Source: Cryptomeria japonica
Lineage: Eukaryota; Streptophyta; Pinopsida; Cupressales; Cupressaceae
DNA: 64,000 bases
Direction: 5' to 3'
NCBI RefSeq assembly: GCF_030272615.1
Contig: NC_081413.1
Location: 560,269,945-560,333,944, forward strand
This document shows positions 21,333-33,300 of the stretch, in pieces; positions within the stretch are counted from its first letter, which is position 1; each line of letters starts with the position of its first letter. The position numbers and the translations under genes are program-made. The notes under the pieces are model-generated. The model did not search any database. It was not told where the DNA came from and saw nothing but the letters and a program-made list of their open reading frames with translations.

Positions 21333-24300
21333 CTGCATAGATTAAACATTATTCAACTTAATCTGTGCACATAAAAATCTATTCCAAATTAATATGACAT
21401 ACATGTATGTCTAGCATCAACAAACAATAAGAGAACTCAGACCTTGTTGATTTCCTGATAATATAAAGTTACAAAATTTAAATAATCATTTTGATAAATT
21501 GATAATTGACTCCCTAGAATGGAGGGTAGGATGTGAGAATAGGGTTAACTACAATAATACTCAAATAACAGGCAAGGATTCCAATTTCCACAGCAGCAAA
21601 ACTAGTACAAACTTACCCAAAATGTATTGTCGAAAGAAGAGATGCAGTGTGACAAATAGAAAGGTAATCCACTTGCCAAAATCCTTCCTGAAGAGAAAAA
21701 ATATAAGTATATATGTCATTATTGCAATCACGGTTAAATGTAATCCACTTGCCAAAGTCTATCTTGAAGAGAAAAATAGATGTATAATGTTAGTACAACA
21801 ATATTGCATAATGCCATTAAGTACCCATGAATGAAAGTTCTTAAGTATAATGTTAGTACAACAATATTGCATAATGTCATTAAGCACCCATGAATGAAAG
21901 TTCAAAACTTTGACTGTGAATAATGACAACGTATTAGAGTCCCAAAAGGGCCACATAAAAATTGCCCAAGTTTCACATTTATTAAAAAATGTGTATATGT
22001 TTCTAATGGAGGTCCATTAAACTCATAAAAAAACACCAACATTACTTTGCAAAGAACTCTGCAGGGATAAAAAGAACTATATTAGAAATTGGGACAATTG
22101 GGATTTTGTATAACTTGACTTACATTTAACATCTCAGCCTAACTTGGGATTTTGTAAAGCTCACCATAAAGACTGCATAGCTTATTTCTAGGTTTGTATT
22201 AAAAAGTTGAATGTGAATTATGGAATTCAAGAAATGTATTCGAATATACATTTGCATTATATAAGAGAGTTAGGATTTCACACAGCTTGGTATAAAGACT
22301 TTTTTATTATATCTGGGTTTGTATTAAATAATTGAATGTTAATTATGGCATATAAGAAATGTATTCAAATATACCTTACTTATTCCATAACTTATGGATA
22401 ATTTGGTTCTCTAGAAGTCCTGATATCCTAGTCAATGCTTATTTATTCATTGATTAAGAATTTTTTATTAGTTTTCCACCACCACTCCTTCATTTGAAAA
22501 TATACAATCTTGGAAAAGTTTCAAGTCATTTGTGTTTTCTAAGCTGCAAATTAATTTCTCTCCTATACCCTTCATCAGTTTTTCAACATCTAAGATTCGG
22601 TCCATTGACATTTATGTGTTCTGATATAGATAGTTGATATTTACGACATGGAAATTATGTTGAGTCAACCTAATTGCATCGCATCCCCAGTTCAACAAAG
22701 TCCAATAGACACAAGGATAAACATTTCACATCCTTTAGATATAAATTAATTTTGCTGATAAAAGTTATGACAATTGTACTGTAAAAGGAGAACTGAGGTA
22801 GCAATTTGCATAAATCAACAGGTTGTTGGCACTTTTTCAGGCTCCTTGAGAACTTCTGGAATTAAGAAATTATATGGAAGTAAACTTGCATTATTCCATG
22901 TGTTCAGACTCCATCCTTAACAATCCATTGAACAGCCGTAAACTGAATTATCACGTACATTTAGTTTGATGCACAGTGACAGTGTATTCTCTAGTTCTTT
23001 TAACTTCTCCAAAAATTTAAAACCTCTTACATAATCAGTCTGAGTAGATTGGTTATTCCATACCTCACAGGCCTATTTCTGAATCATACTAATCCCTTGC
23101 ATATTTCATTTGAGATGAAGCTATTCTCTGCCTTCATCACATTAGCCTATCAGATCCCTGTCATGTCAACTACTCCTAGCCATATTGCATTGTGTGTCCA
23201 CACATACGATGAAATTAATGTCAGATTATTGCTGCCAAATATATTTAGCATGGTCACATGATAAGAACCTGATACAGTAATGGCTCGACTTGATTGTTTA
23301 GCATCTTATAAAAGTGTGATATTCCTAGTAGGTTTTAGCTTTGAATATTAAGGACCTACCCGCTGTTGATAGAATACAACAGTTCCTATGTTTTCCACAT
23401 GCTGGGAATAATTACCTCATAACTATAATTTGTACAGGTTCATGTAAGCATGTGGGGGTGTGCATGTGTACAGGTTCATGTAAGCATAATGCGTAAAAAA
23501 GCAATTCAAAGACAAAAAATTGAACGTACCATATAATATTAAATAGTATTGATGGTGAATTCAATACTATAAATGCAACAAGTGGCATAATTCCTATGTT
23601 GACATGCCGCCAATTTTCTTTATGCGAGGCTAAAAGATACCTACACAAATAACATGACCATCCTCAAGTTATCCCATTTGATTATTTTGTACTCGGAAAC
23701 TAATAGAAAATGGATAGCCAGAAACTAATAGAAACAAAACAAACAAAATCCAAACCAAAGCATAAATTTAATATTATTGTATGAAGGAATCACAGGGAAA
23801 TTGGAACTATAATATTATTCACCAGTGACCATAGAACTCAACTGAAGAAAACAAAAAAGAAGCATTTGCGGCCTGCTAATTAAGAAACGTATGAAGCATT
23901 TCTTGATCTATCTATTGATGTCAAATAAAATGTAGTTCAAAGCAATGCTCAATCTTTTATTACGCCCATAACAAATCAGTAAATATATATGAAATAATCA
24001 TGCTGTACAAGGATATCCCAGTCACTAAGTAAACCGGGAAAAATTCAATTATGCAGGACATCTCTAAGGTGGTCCTATGATAATAGATTCCTGCATTCCT
24101 TAATACTATTCCTCTCGAGAGGCTTCACTGTGTAGCATCCGTGCGTGTAGCCTTGACACTATTTCATTTCCATCACTATCAATATCGTCCACCATCAATT
24201 ACTTCAGAATTAAGATTCTCTGTTTGCCGATACTCTGGACCAGAATATCCTCAAAGACTAGAACCGAAGCATCACCATTGTGAAAGATACAAATAAAATG

Positions 24301-27300
24301 GATAGCTGTAATCTACTCCTCATAAACAGGCAGGCACTTGATTCTAACAAAGGTGGCCATCTAGTAAGCAAAAGCTTTCAGGGAAAAAGGAGAGCTCTAT
24401 GATAGCATCTGAATAGGCAAAATACATGAAGCATTTTCTTGATCTACGTATTAGTATAAAATATGAAATGCAGTTATAAACTATACAAAGAATACACAGT
24501 CCTAGAATATAGTTCTAACAAACTCAGTAAATACATACATACATAAAGAGGGTCCTAAAAACCAATATGATGTTGTAGTCCTTAAAAGAACCTTTGCCTT
24601 GTATATATGTAATGATGAAAAGAGAGAAACATTGATATTTAAGCATCAAATAGCCATGGCAGGGGGGCTAAATGAAGAAATGGAAAGGAATTTGGTGAAT
24701 AGCCAAAAAAATTCCATACTCTCTAACACAGGTGAGTATAAATTGAAAAAGAGTCAACCAACAGAGCGACTCCTTTCAGATCAAAACATAACAAAAACTT
24801 AAAAGCATGAGTTTAAAAAAGTGGAGAAACAACTCGACCAAAAGAAATACAAGCATGTACAACTGAGGCCAGACATTTTTATAGAACAACTGTATGGGCA
24901 AGAGGAGAAAAATAAAAAGATCAGATCAAGAAAGAAAAATTAATAGATAGCTAAACTAAAGTATGGCAGAGGGAAAAAGGGCAAGGAGGATTTGTGAAAA
25001 CAAAATGGATAAACTGGCAGGGAGGGTTAGATAGAGCCATATCAAAAATGGAAGCAAGAAACAGAAAGTGAACCACATAAGAAAAACACTATGTTCCATG
25101 ATGTTTCCGGGATGGGGACATACAACTTAACAAATTCCATTGTTTTCACTTGAATTTTCATTGTCAATGTGCATCTACAACAAAAAGGCTTAAAGGCTAC
25201 AACTACAAAATGACAAATTGTAGAAAATCTGAAAAACAAACATTAAATCTCTATGGTACTCCATTACTGATAAGATGCAGCTTGTAGTAGAGGTTCTTAG
25301 ATCTATATACATTGCCACTTTTGTTGGTGTTGGAAATAAGCCACACCCGGACCGACGATGGACTGGTCCAAGAGGGACCAGTAGCTCAGTGGTAGAGCAC
25401 TCCAGCAGCGTATGGAAGGTCCTAGGTTTAAGTCCTAGCTGGTCCATGTCTCAACATGGTATCAGAGTCAGGTCCAGGCTAGGAGCCCCAAGCACACGAG
25501 AGGTGTGGCTTAAGGGGGGGTGTTGGTGTTGGAAATAAGCCACACCTGGACTGACGATGGACTGGTCCAAGAGGGGCCAGTAGCTCAGTGGTAGAGCACT
25601 CCAACAGCGTATGGAAGGTCCTAGGTTCGAGTCCTAGCTGGTCCATGTCTCAACATGGTGTTGATGTATGTGGTTAGCAGCGGGAGATATCCCAAAGCTA
25701 TTAATACACTATGTTTTATATTTGCTAGATAAGCCGACTTTGATGAAGAAATTCGTATATTAAATATGAAATGAATTTAATTAATTAATGCATGAGTCAT
25801 GTTGTTAAGGGTCGACCCTTTGTGAAAGGGTACCACTCATGTATATATATATGAGGTGCGACCTCATTCATTCATGATTTGGATTATTCATTTTGAATGC
25901 AAGAGCAATCCAAGTAAATAGCTGAGCAGATTGAATAATAGAAGAGTCGTTAGCATACCAAGTCAAGTAGGTCTGTTCATAGGAAATGTGCTCGGGGGAG
26001 ACGATAACAAGATATCGTCTACGGTTGGGAAGGCAACAGATCTGAGTAGTTGCCTATGGTTAAATGGGCACTCAGTTAACATTTTTGTTGGCTTACATCT
26101 CTGATCTGAAACTTAGCATGGTATCAGAGTGAGGTTCCTCCTATAGAGCCTAACCGCTTGAAGGTAGGTCCTGTGCTTTTGAGGGAGTTCAATCAAAGTA
26201 ATTTGCAGACTGAGAAATCTAAGTGCAGGCAAATGTCGAAAATCCGAACCTCAATAAAATTTTGATCTTTGATTCCAAAGGGAAGAAAAATTGATCAACG
26301 GCCATGGGAAAGGATGAAAGGAGCTTCAAGCTGGTGTGCTTCAAGAATTTTGTCTACCACAATCCCATGAGCGACCGCTTTGCAGTGAAGAAATTCCACC
26401 ACATTGAGTTCTAGTGCGGCGATGCCACCAACACTTACAGGTGTTTCTCTTGGGGTCTCGGCATGCAATTGGTCGCAAAGTCCAGCCAGACCATGGGCAA
26501 CCAGACCTATTGCAGCTTCGCCATAAAATCCAATGACTTGCAATTCATTTTCACGGCGCCCTACTCTTCAAACATCGACCAGAACAATTCGAAGCCACCT
26601 CACCCGGCCTTCGATGTGGAGGAGTCCTGACGATTCTTTGCCAAGCACGGCCTAGCTGTCCGAGCCATGGGAATCCTTGTTGATGATGCTGCACAGGCCT
26701 TCGACAGAAGCATGGAAGGAGGCGCGATTGCAGTGCTGAAGTCCAGCGTTTTGGTTGATGAAAGTAAGTTCATTTACCTATGGCTAGGTGATCCATATCT
26801 GGTAGTTGCAGAGAGAAAAGGAAATGACAGTTTTATAGTCCAATATGCAAACTGTGAAAATTCCTCGAAAATTGTGCTGAGTCCTTCTTGATTTGTTGCT
26901 TCTCTAGTGAAGGCGGACAAAGGTATTGTTGGGACTGAATTGGCACAACTGGAATCGAAATAATACCCTTTTCACTGCAGTCACTTGGAAGGCTTCGCTT
27001 ATGAATTCTCATCGTTTTTGTATTCTAGTCGAGTCCATTATTGGCGTATATTACCTTGAGATACGATATCCTTTGTCATTGCTATATCCTCAGATTCATA
27101 TATTTCGTTCGGGCCTATGTTGAGGGAGGTTCAAATAAATACTCTCAGAGGATATCGGAGTCCTAAAATATATAGTGCAATTGATAACAATGAATGCATA
27201 ATCATGGTGAAAGAGGATGAACATTGATTTCTCGTGGAGATTATTGGGCTATCACGATTCATAAGGAAGTAGCGATAATGATATTTCTGAAATTGCCTTT

Positions 27301-30300
27301 TACGGGAATATACTTGCGATGAGTATTATTGATGAATTCATTTATCAATGGAAGCAAATGGAGGAGTTCCGCACCGGGATCATGTCCACTCGAGCACTTC
27401 AACTACTGGTAGAGGGAGTCGAAACCTAACACCATTGTTGTTCTATGCTTTGCCGATTCATTAGCAGATACGGGATTTCATTGCTTGGGTAAACTATGGC
27501 CTACATCAGTTGTTAGCAGGAGTTCTATCTGTTTACGAAAGTTTTCGGTTCGCGCCCATTATTCGGATCTGAGTATAGCGACTATCATTTGGTGTGACTC
27601 CAAATTTGCTCGTGGCTACATAGCCTTCGGCTCTCGCCACTCACCAATCGGAGCCTATTGCATAGGAATAGATGTAACTAGCTACAATGTGTATTCAGAG
27701 CTGATTCAGAGGTCTTGAATAGGAGCCGCATTCTTGAATGGTGTTTTTTTTAAAATGGAGTGGACTATGAAAGAAAGAGGAGTATACAGATTGCAGTATG
27801 TCAAAGCTGCTATAAGAGTGGTACGACTGTCTTGAAGGATCTGATATAATGTCTGAATATGCAGAAAAATCAATCCGAATCTATATTCGTTAGATCTATG
27901 GTGTAAAGAGATAAGTATTTCATGCTTGAATAATGTTCATGAATTTTTATGTTGTTGCTAATTCATGCTATAACATTGAAATAGTGAATCTTGTATACTT
28001 ATAGCATTGACATTTATTTGGGATAGTTTGAACCATTAGTAATCTCTCTCTAATGCTTCCAGGACGGATCGAGGAGCAAGAGAATGATGAGAGATTACAT
28101 AAGAGGAAGAGCTTGAGGCTGGTTCGATTGCCAATCCGGATGAGGGCTGCATGGTCGGGCATTATTAGCTCAGTAAGTCTAATATTGCTCCCAATCCTAA
28201 TTTGTGGCAGCAGATTGATAGAACGCTTGACGCTATCTGCAAGTTTGCTGACGATGTAATCAACATCAAGGACGGCTTCTCTGCTCGGAGCATCGCCCGA
28301 TTCTTGTTGCCAGCTTCCCAGTGTGAATTCACTTTGAATTCAGTTTTGGAAGAGTTGCAAAAGGATCTGTGGGCGGTGTAGACAGATGCAAGAGTTGCAC
28401 GTTGCACTAGCATTGCTCTCAGCGTGGCCGCGGGGCTGGTTGGGGCTTGTGTGCCTGGCACTGCTGCCAAAATTATGCTTTTCATTGGTGGTCCCTCTAC
28501 TCAAGGTTTAGGCACTGACGAATCTCTATTCAAGGAAGGAAGAATGCTTGCATTTCTTCGCAGAGGAAGAATTAGCATTCTAAGGGAGTCTGACATATCG
28601 TCAGAAGTAACCTTGGACGAAGAGGTCAGAAGGTTGATATTTGCTTCAGAGGGAGTTTGTTTTTTGGCTTCAAAGGGAGCCTAACATTTCAGCTTCAGAG
28701 GGAGCCTGACATTTCAACTTCAGAAGGAGCCACATCATCATGAAGATTTGGTTAATGCATTTTTTCTTTGTGATGGAGAGATTTGAGGTGAAAGCCCTTG
28801 TTAATGAGTTCTTCTCTATGAGAGAGAAGTTTGAGGTGCAATCCCTTGTTAATGAGTTCTTCTCTGAGAGAGAGAGGTTCGAGGTGAAATCCCTTGTTAA
28901 TGAGTTTTTCTCTGTGAGGAGAAGTTCGAGGTGCAATCCCTTGTTAATGCATTCTTCTCTGGGAGAAGTTTGAGGTGAAAGCCCTCAATCCACCCTCTAC
29001 GAGTAGGCATGGTGGAGATGCATTCCTCTCAGTGAAGAGAAGTTTGAGGTTTAAGCCCTTGTTATGCATTCTTCTCCTTGAGAAAAGTTTGAGGTATCAA
29101 CCCTTGTTGTGCATTCTTCTCTGTGAGAGAAGTTTGAGGTATCAGCCATTGTTGTGCATTCTTCTCTGTGAGAGAAGTTTGAGGTATCAGCCCTTGTTGT
29201 GCATTCTTCCCTGTGAGAGAAGTTTGAGGTTCCAGCCCTTGTTCCAGCCTCTAAGTATGGTGGATCCACCCTATGCAAGTAGGCATGGTGACTCCATGAC
29301 TTAGCAATTGTGTTTATTCACCCTCTAGGAGTAGCCGCAGTGAATGTCATGATGAGATGACAACATCACAATGAGATGATAAGCTTCTTTCATACACGAG
29401 TGTAGTCATTGTGTTAGTCATTACAATGAGGTGATGTGACTTGTAGATATCAAGAAGGATATCTCCCTAGCTAAAGAGGGAGTGTTGATGTATGTGGTTA
29501 GCAGCGGGAGATATCCCAAAGCTATTAATACACTATGTTTTATATTTGCTAGATAAGCTGACCTTGATGAAGCAATTCGTATATTAAATATGAAATGAAT
29601 TTAATTAATTAATGCATGAGTCATGTTGTTAAGGGCCGACCCTTTGTGAAAGGGTACCACTCATGTATATATATATGAGGTGCGACCTCATTCACTCATG
29701 ATTTGGATTATTCATTTTAAATGCAAGAGCAGTCCAAGTAAATAGCAGAGCAGATCGAATAATAGAAGAGTCGTTAGCATACCAAGACAAGTAGGTCTGT
29801 TCATAGGAAATGTGCTCGGGGGAGACGATAACAAGATATCGTCTACGGTTGGGAAGGCAACAGATCTGAGTAGTTGCCTATGGTTAAACGAGCACTCAGT
29901 TAACATTTCTGTTGGCTTACAGCTTTAACCACACACAAACTGCAGCTGTACATGAAGTTATGAACTTAATAAAGAATCTACTATCTAATACAGAGGGAAA
30001 CCTTAAAAATAAGGGTTTACAGACCTTTTTCTGCAACAGTATAGAAATGTTTGGTTTAAACTTTCAGCCGTGATGACATCATTCACAGCCACTATTGGTA
30101 GTATCATGGCAGTAATGGGAATAACGCATTAAGGCAGGGGGTGGTGTATGGGCATGGCTTTACTAAAGGCAGTAGACATTTTATTGTTGCAATCTTTAAT
30201 AAAGAGGTTGGACTATAAACACTGTATAGTGTCCCCAAATCAATCACAAATCCATTTCAGAACATTTGAATTTAAGAAAAAAAAATCACAGCTTTGTATG

Positions 30301-33300
30301 CAGGAGAATCCATATTAATTTGCATTCAAATCTTATGAATGAAATGGATGTAGAGTTGTGTCATCTAGTTATGTTCACGAGTATTACAGCTTACCTATAT
30401 TTAACCACACCATTTTTAACAGATCACAAATTTTATTCAATGGTTCTACGGAAACTTTTTGTTTTGGAAGACTGAATCAATAGGCGGAGGCTATGGCCAT
30501 GTAATACATTTACTAACAGCAGTGTTTAATTATAAACTGGAAAAAGAAATGCATAATAATTTCTGTGATTTTATTATTTTTGAATTGTGACTGCTGTCCA
30601 GGGATAGCTAGCCATCCCCGAACAGCTGAGTGCCATTTTTAGGAAATATCTGGACATAGAGAGAATATTGAGGATGGACCAGAGACATTTCCAATGCAAA
30701 CATGAAACATGGCCGGTATGGGGACAGAAAACCTTGAGGACATGTCCCTGTCCCTGGAAAAATGGAATGATAATGGAAAGAAGTGGTGGTTCTACAAGAA
30801 TGTAAGACAAACACAATAGAAGGCGATTCTGAAGAGACAAGGAGAAAGGAATGATTGGTAATGAAAAGCTTCAAGAAAAAAAGGTAGGAAGCAACAAATC
30901 AGGGAAAGCTTCTTAAAGGATACGAAATGGCCAAAGAAACCCAGCTATTGGTGATTGCATAGTTCACTAACTCGGACTCGGAGAATACTCAGCAAATCCA
31001 AAATTTTCAACTCAATGAAAACTCGGCAAAATTCGGCAACTTAGAAAGTATTAGAAATTATTTTTTCTTAAAAAAACATTTTTTTTTTCAAAATTCAATT
31101 ACAAAATGTATTAAATTAAAAATTGACATCTCAAAAGAGAAAATGCATGGTTTTATAGTAAAAAAAATGAGTGAAAAACGTGTTTTGACCAGTGTTTTAC
31201 CTGCATAGGCATTTTTACTCATGTTATTCTTACATCTATAAAAAATCGTGATTTAAACTTTAAAAACTCATGGAGCAAGAAATAATTGAGAGTACTTGCA
31301 GAGTTTGCAAACTATAGGTGATTGAGGATGAATTACTATGATCAGAGGTAAAATATTCAAACAACAAAGCCTAATTAGAGAATACATAGGTTATTGGTCT
31401 ACAATAGAAGAATTGTGTATGTCGATTAAAAAAGTGGGGAAAACATATAAAAATAAGGCTCTTGGCAAAGAGATTCCTCCTCATCAAGTTTGAAAGTTTC
31501 GGAAGATGGATATCAAACTTGCCAATGAGGGCCTTGGTTTATAAGTAATGCAAGACTATATTTGTAGCAATGGCTGCCAAAATTTGATCTAGGGAAGGAA
31601 TCACTGACGAATGACTTGTGAAGGATATAACCTAATGTAACATTCAGTAGTGAAGGAACAAGGAAGATCCTATTCCCAAAAGACCATCTCTCAACAATGG
31701 AAGAATCAGCAATTATCTAAATGAAAAATGGAAAGAAAAAGGTTCTCAAGGCAACAAGAAAGGAAAAGCAACCAATAGATGGAGAGCAACTAGAAATGGT
31801 TCCTAGGTAATAAAATGAAAAATTTTGGGCATTGTTGTGACGTTTTCACACATCGCCCCATTGCAAATGGGGACCCTTGCTTTTTTTCTTTTTAGGGTTT
31901 GTTTTTTTTGGTCTTTTAGGGTTTTGTTAGTTGGCTTTTGCATTTTTGAGTGCTGTCGGGGAGATCAATAGGATAGCAAGTCCGGCTTGAGTGATGTCCT
32001 GATCCTGAAATTTGGCTAAGTCTAGAATGTCCTGATCCTGAAATTTGACTAAGTCTGGAAACTGAAAAACCTCAAAAAACTAGATTTTGCAATATAACTC
32101 CTGGAGGTCTGAAACCACTCTCAAACATCCTGAAAGTATATATGGAATATAACTTAAAGTATAAGAATTCTTATACTTAAATGTTATATTCCATAAAAAT
32201 TATCCTGATAGAGAGTTCAAAAAGTCAAATTTCGCTCCTGTCCTTCACTGAGGATCCAGAGCGAATTTCGCTCCTGTCCCTCTCCAAGGGACCAAGGCAA
32301 AGCGCTCTTGTCCCTCACCAAGGGACCAGGGCGAAAATACTTATTTGAGCCATTCCTGGCCTTGTTTGGTTAAATTGAGACATCAAAAGCATGGTGAAGG
32401 ACGAAATGAGCATGATAGAGCATCCAGACTTGATCAAAGACAATGAAATGATGGAGTTTTTGTCTACAAAGGTAAAAGCGCTCCTGTCCCTCACCAAGGG
32501 ACCAAAGCGATTTTCTCACAAGACAAACTTCGGGCAAAGGCAAAGCAAGTTTTATGTTTGAAATGAATGAAAAGGGGCGTGATTGGTACAATGAAGATAA
32601 TTTCGAAGGCTAGCAAAACACAAGTAAGCTCATAGTTGCAAAATCGCTCCTGTCCCTCTCCAAGGGACCAAAGCGAAATCTTCAAAATGCCTAAGTGCCT
32701 AACATTTTGAAATGCTATTTCTTGTTGCCAGGACTCAAGATGAAGTGGGGAGTGATGTTCTACGTCTAGAAAGTAATTCGAGGTTGATATGATCAAGAGT
32801 TTGTGCAATGAACCAAAAGTCGCTCCTGTCCCTCACCAAGGGACCAGGGCGAAAATGCCTTAAGGCAAGCTCCTTCCAAAGATCACATGAATTGAACTTA
32901 AAGTTCCAGATAAAATGCCATTTTGAACGTCAAGGATGAGGTTTTGAACATAAAAAATGAAGGATGGAGGACAAAAATGCAGGAGCGCTCCTGTCCCTCT
33001 CCAAGGGACCAGAGCGAAGTTATCAAAATTCATTATTTTTTGCCTTATTTTAGCAAATCGCACTAGATGCCAAGTTCGCCAAAAAACTTCGAAATATTTT
33101 TTAAAAATTCTAATTAAATTGGCATTTAATGAAAATCGCATAGCATTTAATAATTAATTTTGAGCCTTGGAAAATCGTTTTTTTTATTAATTGAGGCATT
33201 TCGAAATTAATTATTATTAAATTAAAATTTAAAAAGAAGAGCGCTTGAGGTATCATTTTTTATTGCTTAATTAAGTCGGCCTTCTCCTTTTATTAATCTT

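Larger units (their letters stand above)
25322..25655 (+). mobile_element. Miniature LTR retrotransposon (TRIM/SMART type) with tRNA-like LTRs
   Basis: A complete 334 bp structure. LTR1 25322-25456 and LTR2 25521-25655 are both 135 bp, with TG...CA ends. Immediately after LTR1 is an initiator-Met primer site TGGTATCAGAGT (25457-25468). Immediately before LTR2 is a polypurine tract AAGGGGGGG (25512-25520). The internal region is only 64 bp, so it is non-autonomous. Each LTR embeds a 72 nt tRNA-like module with A and B boxes. Target-site duplication is not evident: ACTTT precedes it and TGGTG follows, the latter belonging partly to the next element. Confidence 0.85.
25659..29921 (+). mobile_element. 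Non-autonomous LTR element carrying a captured HPPD gene fragment
   Basis: Direct repeats 25659-26097 and 29483-29921 (439 bp each, about a dozen differences) begin TGTTGATG. The 5' copy probably runs on to CA at 26118, directly before a primer site TGGTATCAGAGT (26119-26130). The 3' copy would then lack its last 21 bases, which explains why no target-site duplication is seen. A purine tract AAAGAGGGAG (29473-29482) abuts the 3' LTR. The interior has no gag or pol. It holds an HPPD fragment, unidentified gene-like sequence, and minisatellites. Confidence 0.85.

Noticed and set aside
25375-25645. Two functional tRNA genes
   Set aside because: Acceptor, D and T arms are fine, but the anticodon arm pairs poorly and lacks T before the anticodon. 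They sit inside LTRs, so they are tRNA-like modules.
26295-26543. Minus-strand 82 aa ORF
   Set aside because: It is antisense to the HPPD fragment, which has clear protein similarity on the plus strand.
28740-29304. Repeat-protein gene with LVNEFFS units
   Set aside because: ORFs exist on both strands because the minisatellite period is a multiple of three; start and stop do not match any gene structure.
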